A stretch of 64,000 bases of DNA from positions 124,001-188,000 of the forward strand of contig NZ_RKIC01000009.1 in NCBI RefSeq assembly GCF_003755185.1, read 5' to 3'. The notes beneath the pieces were generated by a model, which saw nothing but the letters and a program-made list of their open reading frames with translations, did not search any database and was not told where the DNA came from. A program made the position numbers and the translations under genes. This stretch comes from Frigoribacterium sp. PhB24 (GTDB taxonomy: Bacteria; Actinomycetota; Actinomycetes; Actinomycetales; Microbacteriaceae). Positions within the stretch are counted from its first letter, which is position 1; each line of letters starts with the position of its first letter. This document shows positions 14,144 through 22,600 of the stretch, one piece after another.

Positions 14144-14440
14144 ATGGTCCGACTGCCGCTCACCCCCGCCGAGATCGAGCGCGGCCGTCGTCTCGGAACC
14201 CTGCTGCGGCTCGCCCGAGGCCCCCGGCCCATGCTGCAGGTCGCGCTCGACGCCGGGCTCTCGCCCGAGACCCTGCGCAAGATCGAGACCGGGCGCGTGG
14301 CGACCCCGGCCTTCTCGACCATCGCCGCGATCGCCGGCGTGGTCGGCCTGTCGCTCGACGACGTCTGGACCGAGATCACCCGCGACGGGGGCGGGGCCGC
14401 CGACGTGCCGTCCTCGCTCGACGCGGCCCGCGCCTCCTGA
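14144..14440 (+). CDS. Small XRE-family transcriptional regulator
   Basis: A 98-residue protein that is essentially one HTH domain (residues 12-75; LQVALDAGLSPETLRKIETG recognition region) with a short Ala-rich tail. It probably binds DNA as a dimer; its target is unknown. A TACGCT box lies 8 bases before the ATG with no Shine-Dalgarno sequence, so the mRNA is probably leaderless. The gene ends within the genome-wide 9-mer CGCGCCTCC, which directly precedes the TGA stop. It is divergent from map. Confidence 0.85.
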   Translation: MVRLPLTPAEIERGRRLGTLLRLARGPRPMLQVALDAGLSPETLRKIETGRVATPAFSTIAAIAGVVGLSLDDVWTEITRDGGGAADVPSSLDAARAS

Positions 14441-14446
14441 CCCGGC

Positions 14447-14504
14447 CGAGATGTCACGACGTGCCGCTCACGTCCAGAGCTGAGCGGCAGGCCGTGACAT
14501 CTCG
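14447..14504. repeat. Intergenic long hairpin, family copy 2
   Basis: Arms 14447-14470 and 14481-14504 pair at 22 of 24 positions around a 10-base loop. It separates the convergent XRE gene and tmk and shares its sequence with the copy 1.2 kb to the left. A bidirectional terminator function is inferred. Confidence 0.8.
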
Positions 14505-14525
14505 CGAGCCCGAGGAGGCGCGGTG

Positions 14526-15182
14526 TCAGCCCCGCGGACGGGCCAGCGACCCGAGGTCGAGCCGGGTCGAGACCTCGTGCCAGACGGCGTCGGCGAGCTC
14601 GTCGGTCGCGCGGTCGGCATCGACCGTGACGACGACCTCGGCGGCTGCGGCGATCGCCTCGGCGTAGCGCTCGCGCGCGGCCCTCAGACGTTCGTCGACC
14701 TCGAACCGATCGGTCGTCGTGCGTCCGCTCGCGAGGCGCTCGAGGGCGACCTCGGGCGAGACGTCGAGGTAGACGGTGAGGTCGGGCAGCATCAGCGAGG
14801 TGCTGATCGAGTTCGACGACGCGATCCAGTCGCTGCCGACGTCGGAGGCCTGGTAGGCCCGTGACGACAGGTGGTAGCGGTCGCAGACGACCGTCGTGCC
14901 GCGCTCGACGATGCCGAGCATGCCGTCGTGGGCGTTCGTGATGTGGTCGAGCCGGTCGGCGACGAAGAGCGACGCGATGACCCGGTCGTCGAGGTCGACC
15001 CGGCGGTTGAAGCCGTTGCGGATCAGCGTGCCGACCGGGCCGTTGGTCGGCTCGGCCGTCTGGTGCACGGGCACGCCCGCGTCGCCGAGGCGGGCCGCGA
15101 GCAGCCGGGCCTGGGTCGACTTGCCCGACCCGTCGATGCCTTCGAACACGATGAACGCCCCACGGGCTGCCTGATCGGTCAC
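14526..15182 (-). CDS. tmk: Thymidylate kinase
   Basis: Phosphorylates dTMP to dTDP in the dTTP pathway; cytoplasmic, 218 residues. The P-loop is FEGIDGSGKSTQARLLA (about residues 12-28), and the DR(Y/H) motif is VVCDRYHLSSRAYQ with the LID region later (RTTTDRFEVDERLRAA). In many actinobacteria tmk precedes a DNA polymerase III delta-prime gene; that gene is not here, since the next gene downstream is a convergent regulator. The stop codon is followed after 3 bases by the 9-mer CGCGCCTCC read on the same strand. Confidence 0.95.
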   Translation of the reverse strand: MTDQAARGAFIVFEGIDGSGKSTQARLLAARLGDAGVPVHQTAEPTNGPVGTLIRNGFNRRVDLDDRVIASLFVADRLDHITNAHDGMLGIVERGTTVVCDRYHLSSRAYQASDVGSDWIASSNSISTSLMLPDLTVYLDVSPEVALERLASGRTTTDRFEVDERLRAARERYAEAIAAAAEVVVTVDADRATDELADAVWHEVSTRLDLGSLARPRG

Positions 15183-15473
15183 CCGACGAGCCTACCGAGG
15201 GTCGGGCCCGACGCAGGACCCACCGTGACGCGCGAGCGCGACGGCGGCGACGATGCGAGGAGGCGCGGTGAGGTCCCCGATCCCGCCCTCGACGTCTCCG
15301 GTCAGCACACGGTGGTGAACAGTGCAGGGTGCGCGGTCACCGGTGATCGGTGCGGGGCTGAGTGGTGACGACGTTAGTCGTGGCGCTGCCCTCCGCGCCT
15401 GCAGGGTGACCGGGATGACCGCCGGTCTCGGTTCGTGCTCGCCCCGGTGACGTCTACCGACTCACCGCGCTGG
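15183..15473. other. Intergenic region without a recognisable gene
   Basis: About 290 bases between the tmk start and the DIP1984-family stop. It contains one GGAGGCGCG copy at 15259 and likely the tmk promoter. No convincing coding frame, RNA or hairpin was seen. It is the last GGAGGCGCG copy before the foreign island. Confidence 0.4.
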
Positions 15474-15938
15474 TCAGTTCTGCAGGTCGGCCTCCCAGTT
15501 GGTCTTCTGGATCTCGACGTCGAGTTCGCGGAGGTCCTTGGCGAGCGCGTCGGCGCGGTCCCGCAGCTCGGCGACGGGCAGGGCCGAGAACATGCGCAGC
15601 TCGCTGCGCAGCTGTCGGTAGCCGCCCGAGGCGCCGCGGGCCGCGTCCGACGCGGCCACGAGCAGGGCGTGGGTGCTGCGCAGGGTCTCGCGTCGAGCGA
15701 GGGCGGCGGTCATGGTGCTTCCGTCGCCGAGGATCGTGCGGGCGTTGGTGAGGTTGATGCGGACGACGAGCGACTCGAGCACGTCGAGGGTGTCCACTGC
15801 CTGGCGCAGCAGCTCGGCGGCGTCCTCGGTGGGCTCCTCGCCTTCTTGGTAGCGCGCGTTCGCGGTGACGCGGTCGCGCAGCTGGTCGACCCGGCGCTGG
15901 GCGTCGGATCGCTGCAGGAGGGCTTCGGCGAGCTTCAT
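15474..15938 (-). CDS. DIP1984-family conserved protein
   Basis: Uncharacterised actinobacterial protein of 154 residues, mostly alpha-helical and probably coiled-coil: heptad-like stretches rich in Leu, Arg, Glu and Ala run through most of its length. The signature is MKLAEALLQRSDAQRRVDQL at the start and VRINLTNARTILGDG in the middle. The ATG at 15938 is chosen because it gives the family's conserved N-terminus; an upstream in-frame ATG at 15971 adds a non-conserved leader. It marks the left shoulder of the foreign island, whose first repeats begin about 95 bp upstream of its start. Confidence 0.85.
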   Translation of the reverse strand: MKLAEALLQRSDAQRRVDQLRDRVTANARYQEGEEPTEDAAELLRQAVDTLDVLESLVVRINLTNARTILGDGSTMTAALARRETLRSTHALLVAASDAARGASGGYRQLRSELRMFSALPVAELRDRADALAKDLRELDVEIQKTNWEADLQN

Positions 15939-16031
15939 GGTGAGCGATCCTACGCAGGTCGGGTGCGTCACGTGTCGTGCGTGTCACCGGCGCCTGTTCG
16001 CCGGTCATTCATTGGGACACCTGCCCGGGTC

Positions 16032-16096
16032 GTTCTTGGCCGGCGGAAGCCGATTAGTTCCTGGCCTGCGGAGGCCAATTAGTTCCTGGCCTGCGG
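16032..16096. repeat. 25-bp tandem direct repeats at the island's left edge
   Basis: Two full 25-base units (16032-16056, 16057-16081) and a third partial unit (16082-16096) follow head to tail. The common part is GTTCCTGGCCTGCGG followed by AGGCCAATTA or a variant. Each unit holds a short inverted repeat (GGCCT/AGGCC). Placement just upstream of a serine resolvase gene suggests a res site or the multi-repeat end of a transposable element. Confidence 0.7.
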
Positions 16097-16160
16097 ATTC
16101 GCGTTTTCCTGTCCCGCAAAAAGGCCTGGTGATGCGGGGTCTAAAAGCTACAGGCATCTG

Positions 16161-16732
16161 ATGCTCATCGGATACGCGCGGGTGTCGACCTCGGGACAAG
16201 ATCTCGCAGCACAACGTGACGGTCTCGCAGCTCTGGTTGTTGACGATCAATACGTGCATGTTAACCACGGGCTCTCGGGCACGGCTCGAGCGCGACCCGG
16301 CCTCCGCGAAGCGTTGGCCGCATGCCGTGCCGGTGACGTAGTAGTCGTCACGAAGCTTGAGCGCCTCGCCCGATCACTCCGCGAGGCCACCAACTTTGCG
16401 GACGAGCTCACGAAGAAGGGTGTCTCACTAAACCTCGGGGGAGCGGTCTACGACCCCAACGATCCCGTTGGGCGGCTCCTTTCCAACGCCCTCGGCATGG
16501 TGGCCGAGTTCTAAGCCGACCTCATCCGTGCCCGGACGGAGAGGGCATGGCGATCGCCAAGGCCGCCGGCAAGCTCCGAGGCCGGAAGCCCAAGCTCACC
16601 CCCTTGCAGGAGAAGCACCTCGTGCAGCTGCTTCGTGCTGGCGAACACACGAGTAGCGAGATCGCCGACCTCTTCGGCGTCGCCGGGTCCACGGTCTATC
16701 GGGCTATGAAGAGGGCCACTCGAGAGCCGTGA
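16161..16732 (+). pseudogene. Serine recombinase (Tn3-type resolvase), disrupted
   Basis: Site-specific recombinase that would resolve cointegrates or move its element. Residues 1-117 carry the catalytic domain: Ser9 in IGYARVSTSGQD, then LVVTKLERLARS-like and the NALGMVAEF helix. An in-frame TAA at 16512 replaces the Glu codon expected after EF. Downstream, the DNA-binding helix-turn-helix (EIADLFGVAGSTVYRAM) is intact but in a different frame, entered near 16541. The two lesions mean the protein is probably inactive and the island fixed in place. Confidence 0.85.
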
Positions 16733-16799
16733 GTTGCTTCGGGCTCATGTGCACTTGCTCGGTCGCAGGTAAGGGGATGCCTGAGTCGCGCGCAGCGGC

Positions 16800-16805
16800 T
16801 ATAAA
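16800..16805 (+). promoter_or_regulatory. AT-rich -10-like box before the NACHT gene
   Basis: TATAAA stands out in an AT-rich patch (TATAAAATG) 51 bases before the TTG start of the NACHT NTPase. No clear -35 hexamer is visible. The assignment rests on composition and position. Confidence 0.4.
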
Positions 16806-16855
16806 ATGTTCCTACCTGGTCCAACTTGGACTCGGTTTAGCCAGGGGGTCATACG

Positions 16856-19135
16856 TTGACTACGCCGTTCGAATCTGGGCCGGATTTTGAACTCAGGGGC
16901 TTGGCCCTAGCTCGCGCACTTCATGACCCTCTGGGTGTCCAGGGGGCTGTCATGTTTCGCGCCCGGGAGCGAGACGGTCTGTTTGTCAATCATGAAGAAA
17001 TTCACGCCTACGAATTCACGACCCTGGGCCAGAAAGACAAGGCCGTCAAGGATGGTGAAAAGCTCGCAGAGCTTCTGGCCGCAGTTGGTGGACTCTCAGA
17101 CAATACGTTCAAATCTCGGACGGGTTGGTTCGTAACAAGGGACGAACCTACCGCCGATCAGCGATCAGCAGTGATGGCTATTGCCAAGGCACGAAGCGAG
17201 CGAATTCACGCAATTAGCATCGCTGTCCTTCATCAACGCATCTGCAACTCGGAGATGTACCTGCAAGCTCGGGGTAACGCCCCATTCGGAAGTATCAGCT
17301 ACAAGTCACGTCTGGACAGCGCGCCTCAGAACGTTCCTGTGCAGCTTGTAGGTCCTGGGGCGGCGGGCTTGCTCTCGTTGGAAGCCATGACCTCTCGTTT
17401 GCAACAAGGTGGGCGGGCACTTCTCGTCGGTAACTATGGAGTCGGTAAGAGCCACACGCTGCGTGAGCTGTACGGGCAGCTTCGCAAATCACACTTTAAG
17501 AGCGGGAAATTAACTCCCTTTCCTGTCCACATCAATCTGCGTGACTGCGCTGGCCTCCGGACGCCGGCAGAGATTCTGCGGCGCCATGCAGAAGAAGTCG
17601 GATTTGAGCATGCGGATGGTCTCATTTCTGCCTGGCGCGCCGGTTCGTGCGTGCTCCTTCTTGACGGCTTTGACGAAGTCGTCCCCAGTCGGTGGCTCGG
17701 AGGAGCTGTTGACCTCCGCACAGTTCGTTGGGAGGCGCTCAGCCCTATACGTCGACTCGTAAGCGAGACACCACCCCATGCGGGCATCATCGTCGCCGGA
17801 AGATCACACTATTTTTCGGGTCAATCGGAAATGGTTTCAGCTCTCGGGTTCTCCGCACTCGACCAATTCAGTGTCCCGGACTTCGACGAAGATCAACTTC
17901 GCGAGTTCTTCCGTCAGGCGGGTGTCGAATGGTCAGTTCCCGACTGGGTACCGATGCGCCCCTTGCTGCTCGGATACCTCATCGCAATCGACGCGAGCGA
18001 CGCTGAAAGTGTCGCCGGCTCCGTCTCCAGGTCGGAGGGCTGGCGACTCTTCATAGAGGCGATCTGCGAACGTGAAGCTCAGATGTTTTCTGCTGTGCGT
18101 CCCGAGACAATCAAAAATATTGTCTCGAGGGTGGCCACCCTTGCCCGTTCTCGTTCAGACGTCACCGGCCCTGTCGATATGGATCTACTGCGGTCGGCCT
18201 TTGTCGCAGTCAATGGTCGTCAGCCGGACGAAGAGGGAGTTCAGCTTCTAATGCGCTTGCCCGGCCTCGCAGTCGCTGATCCAAGCGACGAGGCTGAAGT
18301 TCGGCAGTTCGTTGATCGGGACCTGGCTGACACGGCTTATGGCCTAGATCTAGCTGCATACGCCGTGGATCCATTCGAGGAGCTACATCCTCTAGGGTCC
18401 GTTGCGTCTTGGGTCGCAGCTGCTAGCGATTTAGCCATTGAGGTGGCGGCCGGAGTTCTCCTCAACCTCCAACTTTCTGTGGGTACGACTCTTGCCGCTC
18501 TGTCGGCACGCGAGAAAGCAAGTCAGTTCGATGCGGTTATGGCCGATCTCATTCGTCTGGCAGTCGAGCTGCCCTGGGATGGACGAAAGCTAACCAAGTC
18601 CTACCTTGTCTCCGGTGTCTACTTCGAGCAGCTAGTCCTTAGCGACCACCCTCTCTTTCAAGTCAGCACCCTTCAGAACTGCGTTGTGGAGCGACTTGAC
18701 CTCAGCGGCCTGGACGAAGGCAGTTCAATTCCTCATTTCGAGAAGGCTCTCGTTGGGTTTATCGACGGAGTTGCGTCACTACCGGACTGGCTTGCGTCCC
18801 ACTTCGCCAGCTGCGAGATCGACCGCTTTAGTGTCGCAACACAGACGACCGCGGGAATTATGACTCTTGGCATTGATCGCGAGTCCCGAATTGCCCTCTC
18901 CATTCTGAAGAAGATATTCGGCCAGCGCGGCTCGGCTCGCAAAGAAGGTGCTTTGAGCCGAGGTCTCAGTCTTAGCGACCGCCCTGCTGTTCCAGCTGTC
19001 GTAGAAGAGCTTATTTCGCAGGGCTGGATCTTTAGAACGTCGTCGGGCCATGAGACTCTTTACGCAGGTGTCAAAGGTAGGCGGCGCGATGCTAATCGGG
19101 TTCTCGACTCTCCCGCCGATTTCAAGCTGCAGTAG
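16856..19135 (+). CDS. NACHT-type STAND NTPase, putative anti-phage protein
   Basis: Predicted signal-transduction NTPase of 759 residues. The Walker A is GNYGVGKS (residues 192-199) and the Walker B is VLLLDGFDEV (266-275), with the DGxDE form typical of NACHT. The N-terminal 170 residues contain Asp40, Glu53 (IHAYEFTT) and Lys60/62 in a spacing that may mark a PD-(D/E)xK-type nuclease; this is a guess. The C-terminus looks like a winged helix. The start is TTG at 16856 after AGGGGG. Codon use and GC are lower than in the flanking genes. Neighbours are a dead resolvase and an OLD nuclease. Bacterial NACHT proteins are known phage sensors; the role here is inferred. Confidence 0.75.
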   Translation: MTTPFESGPDFELRGLALARALHDPLGVQGAVMFRARERDGLFVNHEEIHAYEFTTLGQKDKAVKDGEKLAELLAAVGGLSDNTFKSRTGWFVTRDEPTADQRSAVMAIAKARSERIHAISIAVLHQRICNSEMYLQARGNAPFGSISYKSRLDSAPQNVPVQLVGPGAAGLLSLEAMTSRLQQGGRALLVGNYGVGKSHTLRELYGQLRKSHFKSGKLTPFPVHINLRDCAGLRTPAEILRRHAEEVGFEHADGLISAWRAGSCVLLLDGFDEVVPSRWLGGAVDLRTVRWEALSPIRRLVSETPPHAGIIVAGRSHYFSGQSEMVSALGFSALDQFSVPDFDEDQLREFFRQAGVEWSVPDWVPMRPLLLGYLIAIDASDAESVAGSVSRSEGWRLFIEAICEREAQMFSAVRPETIKNIVSRVATLARSRSDVTGPVDMDLLRSAFVAVNGRQPDEEGVQLLMRLPGLAVADPSDEAEVRQFVDRDLADTAYGLDLAAYAVDPFEELHPLGSVASWVAAASDLAIEVAAGVLLNLQLSVGTTLAALSAREKASQFDAVMADLIRLAVELPWDGRKLTKSYLVSGVYFEQLVLSDHPLFQVSTLQNCVVERLDLSGLDEGSSIPHFEKALVGFIDGVASLPDWLASHFASCEIDRFSVATQTTAGIMTLGIDRESRIALSILKKIFGQRGSARKEGALSRGLSLSDRPAVPAVVEELISQGWIFRTSSGHETLYAGVKGRRRDANRVLDSPADFKLQ

Positions 19136-19220
19136 CATCGGGGCCTTGCATTCGGTGCGCGTGCCCGCTTGGGGATCTGTCAGCGGGCAAGGACTTGCTG
19201 CAGACTTCTAGGCTCACAAG

Positions 19221-19688
19221 ATGACTGTTCGTGTTCGCCCGGTCGTCGCCCGTGACGAGTCGCAGTGGTCCGTGCTCTACGCCGGCTATCGCTCGTTCTA
19301 GAAGTTGCCTGAGGACGGCGACGCCGTCGCCGTAACCTGGCAGTGGGTAGTCACGGGCGCCAATGGACTGATCGGCCTCGTCGCGACCGATTCAGACGAC
19401 GCGCTGCTCGGCCTTGCCAATCTCAGGCGCTTCGCCCGGCCCTCGACCGCCACTGCCGGGCTCTACCTCGAAGACCTCTTCACCTCGCCAGCGTCGAGGG
19501 GAACAGGTGTTGCAACGGTACTCTTACGGGAGGCTGCAGCTGCCGCCTCCAGAGAGGGAGCGAGTGTCGTCCGGTGGATCACAGCGGCTGACAACGCACC
19601 AGCCCGGCGTGTAGACGACGGCGTTGCAACCGCAACTCCCTGGGTGACCTACGACATGAAGCCAGCGCTGCAGCCGGGGGCCCAGTAG
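19221..19688 (+). pseudogene. GNAT-family acetyltransferase, interrupted by a stop codon
   Basis: From the ATG at 19221 the frame reads MTVRVRPVVARDESQW and is stopped by TAG at 19299, where a Tyr codon is expected. The same frame then continues to 19688 with the acetyl-CoA region (YLEDLFTSPASRGTGVATVLLREAA) and a typical C-terminus. The rest of the frame is intact, so the damage is one recent nonsense change. A TTG at 19305 could restart a 127-residue fragment, but it would lack the first strand and helix. It lies within the island between the NACHT and OLD genes. Confidence 0.85.
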
Positions 19689-19934
19689 CCCAAGTAATTG
19701 CAACCCCGCTGCGTCCCGATAGACGATCGGCGGGCGGGCGGGCGTCGGCGGGGTCTGTCTTGATACTGACCTTCGTGGTCGCCGATGCCTCTGCGGTTGC
19801 GAGCCAGATTCGCGAGACGCTGCCGGCGTCGCATCGGTCTGGGAGTTAGCCAGCATGAGGAGGTGTTCCGCATCCCTAGGGTCGCGCGACTCCTTGCTAG
19901 AACATACGCCAGTGGGTGCGCTCGAGCCAGCTAC

Positions 19935-22355
19935 TCAGCTTGATTTCGTCGACGCCGTGTTTTTCTTTGGGGCCGGACTACTGGCCGTGCTCTCTACGGG
20001 TGCAGGTGTGACTGCGGCCGACGGGTCAACACGAGTGTCGTCCTGGTACTGCAACCGGTCCAATTGCCCGAGAGCGGCCACGGCATTTCGGAACTCGTCG
20101 AAACGAGGAACACGAGGGTGCGCACGATCTTCGAGCTCGAAATTACGCTCGATTTCCGCCAGCGCCAATCGGGCCTGATCGGAATGCGCGTCCTTGGGCA
20201 TAGCGAGACCGACCTGGCGGAGCACTCGTCCAGCGTCGTATTTCGTGATTCCGGTGCCGACCGGGTGGTCGCGGAGGAAGCCCTGGATATGGCGAGCAAG
20301 CTGATCGTTTGCGCGTTCGTCGAACTCGTCATCGGCTGCATCCTCGAGGCGCTCGGCGAGATCACGAAGAAGGAGAGAGAATCGGCGGCGCAACTCATCC
20401 GCCCCGTCGAGGTCAGCTGAGATGTCGAGCAGCTTGACGATTTCTCTCGCGAATCCGGCCTTCTCGACGTGTTCGTCGGGGAACACTTCCGCGACGCTGT
20501 CTTCGATTGCGTCCCACAGGCTGTCCTTCTGCTGAGCACGATTCTGAATGCTTTCCACCGAGAATTTCGCTCCGTCCTCCTCTGAAAGTTCGACGAACCG
20601 GGCGATGTTATTTAGAGCGGCCCGTCGAGCGATTGCGACAGGAACGAGATCCTCGATCTCGATTGGTGTGGTGTCCCAGTCCGTGTGAATGTCACGCCCC
20701 GAAGCCCAGGTGTCGATCCGGACAATGTAGGCGTCTTGCAGAATGCGTTGCTTGCGCATGTCTCCGCGCTTGAGGACACGTTCTGCTTGTTGGCCGGCAG
20801 TGTCTCCATCAAGAAGAGCAACGCACGCCGGTTTGACGGTGTCGCGTCCCCTGGCGAGGTACACCATGTACGGAACCCCGTCGGCGCCGCCGCTTCCAAC
20901 GATGGTTACTTTGTTTAGATCAAGGACCGAGGCTGTGCTCTGCTCACGATCGGAGATGTGTGAGGATAGCCCCGCAAGTAGGACTTGATCTCCGGCGCCT
21001 TCGACGAACAGGTTCTGCCCGCCGATGAACGCCGTTTCCGCTACGTAAGCGCCCAGCGACGATCGAAGGGGTTCGTAGCGGTTATTCGCCGCATCCTTCA
21101 CGACACGGGTGCCCTCTTCATCTGCGCCCTTGTCGAGGACACGAATGCGCTGGGGGGCGTTCTTATCGATCAGGAACGGCGAGTGGGTGACGTACACGAC
21201 CTGCCCGCCCTGGCCTCCGTCTTCGGGTTTTGAGTAGTCGTGCAAGATGCGCAGGAGGTCTTGCTGGCCCACGCTGGAGAGGTACGCGTCGGGCTCGTCG
21301 AGCAGCAGAATGTCCGATCCGTCGCCGGCGAGTCGGTGCGCGGTGAGCTGGACGAAGTAGCTGAGAAAGAACCGTAGGCCTTGGCTGCGTTCCTTGAATG
21401 AGTACGTCGACGCAGTCCGGTCCTGAATCGTGAGGGCGATCTCGTGTTCTCGGGCTTCGACGAGAAGGTCAAACTGCTTGTCCTGGGTCCACCAGCGCTG
21501 AATGTTGAGATTCTCTTTGATGGCCGCGTTCATGCGGCCAACGAGTCCTTCGACATAACCCTCTCGGCCGTCCGCCAGACCCAGTTGCAACTCAACGAAG
21601 GACGCAGGTGCGATTTTTGCGGCGTCAACGAGCAGCTTCCTCGCGAGCTCGAATTCAGCATCCTGACCAGCCCTGCTCAAGGTAGTGCCGGTTTCGGTGC
21701 CGAAGATCAAGCCCACGAGTAGGCGGCCGAGACTGGCTTCGCCTTTATCAGAGGCGTCAATCCCATCCAGCAGTTCAGCGCGTTGCGACCGTTGGAGCGC
21801 GCGGCGGTCTTGGCCGGTGAGGCGTCTAATCGAAACGCTGTCGGGGATCGCAAGGTCGGTCAACATTTCGAACACCCCTGGCAACCGGGCTTCGATAACG
21901 ACTAGATATTCCTGGGAAATCGAGACTCGCTGGCCATCAACAACCAGGAACGCAGGGCGGTTGCCGGGGCGGAAGAGGGCAAACCGAGACACGCCCTGCA
22001 ATGCGGCGAGGGCCACTGGGGCTTCGTCTGCTTCCAATTCAAGCCAGGCACCAAATTCCGGAAAGCGCAGCTGATCGACCTGAACCGAGTACTGCTCCGA
22101 GTAACGACAGAAGTCAGCTCGATCGATGGCGGCGACTCCGAGCGCGGACTTAATCGCCCCCAAAAGGTGGCTCTTCCCGGACTCATTTGCGCCGACGATC
22201 GCGGTCACATTCCCATCGATGGGAATGCGTACAAACGGATACCAGGGTCCCTCCTGATCTTCCCAAGCCTCGCGCTCCGCGTTGGGTCGAGCCTTCAGCT
22301 CGAAGTCGAAATTGAACGACTTGTAGAACCGGACATCTATGCGGGTCAACTTCAC
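19935..22355 (-). CDS. OLD-family ATP-dependent endonuclease (ATPase + TOPRIM)
   Basis: Predicted ATP-regulated nuclease of 806 residues. An ABC-type ATPase comes first: Walker A GANESGKS (residues 55-62), signature-like FKERSQGLRFF and Walker B ILLLDEPDAYLS. The TOPRIM domain follows: FVEGAGDQVLLAGL supplies the Glu and ALLDGDTAGQ the DxD. A roughly 250-residue C-terminal part is unassigned. The GTG at 22355 is preferred because GGAG lies 7 bases upstream; the frame is open back to a GTG at 22415. No GajB-like helicase is adjacent, so this is not a standard Gabija pair. It faces the NACHT gene across the island. Confidence 0.85.
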   Translation of the reverse strand: MKLTRIDVRFYKSFNFDFELKARPNAEREAWEDQEGPWYPFVRIPIDGNVTAIVGANESGKSHLLGAIKSALGVAAIDRADFCRYSEQYSVQVDQLRFPEFGAWLELEADEAPVALAALQGVSRFALFRPGNRPAFLVVDGQRVSISQEYLVVIEARLPGVFEMLTDLAIPDSVSIRRLTGQDRRALQRSQRAELLDGIDASDKGEASLGRLLVGLIFGTETGTTLSRAGQDAEFELARKLLVDAAKIAPASFVELQLGLADGREGYVEGLVGRMNAAIKENLNIQRWWTQDKQFDLLVEAREHEIALTIQDRTASTYSFKERSQGLRFFLSYFVQLTAHRLAGDGSDILLLDEPDAYLSSVGQQDLLRILHDYSKPEDGGQGGQVVYVTHSPFLIDKNAPQRIRVLDKGADEEGTRVVKDAANNRYEPLRSSLGAYVAETAFIGGQNLFVEGAGDQVLLAGLSSHISDREQSTASVLDLNKVTIVGSGGADGVPYMVYLARGRDTVKPACVALLDGDTAGQQAERVLKRGDMRKQRILQDAYIVRIDTWASGRDIHTDWDTTPIEIEDLVPVAIARRAALNNIARFVELSEEDGAKFSVESIQNRAQQKDSLWDAIEDSVAEVFPDEHVEKAGFAREIVKLLDISADLDGADELRRRFSLLLRDLAERLEDAADDEFDERANDQLARHIQGFLRDHPVGTGITKYDAGRVLRQVGLAMPKDAHSDQARLALAEIERNFELEDRAHPRVPRFDEFRNAVAALGQLDRLQYQDDTRVDPSAAVTPAPVESTASSPAPKKNTASTKSS

Positions 22356-22600
22356 TGTCGCACTCCATGAGTATCGTTCGGTATTTTGGAGAACCGTACC
22401 CGATAGCGCCGACACTCGACGAGCAGTTTGCGTGCCCGTTAGCCGATCGCTGATAGACCCCGTCTGAGACCTGCGGCTGCGGCTTCGGTGGAGGTCAGGA
22501 TGGGGACGAGGTGCCCCGAAGTGTTCTGTCGTGAAGGTGTCGGGTGCCTGTCGGGTCGGTGTCGTGGACCTCGGGGCTGGTCGTTCCTAGTGTGAGGTTC

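Noticed and set aside
16032-16096. Repeats as a possible CRISPR array
   Set aside because: Units are directly adjacent with no spacers, only about 2.6 copies exist, and no cas gene is nearby.
19305-19688. 127-residue acetyltransferase starting at TTG 19305
   Set aside because: The same frame extends upstream through one TAG to an ATG at 19221 that encodes the conserved N-terminus, so it is better called a pseudogene.
19935-22355. Gabija system
   Set aside because: No UvrD-like GajB gene lies next to the ATPase-TOPRIM protein, and the protein is much longer than GajA.
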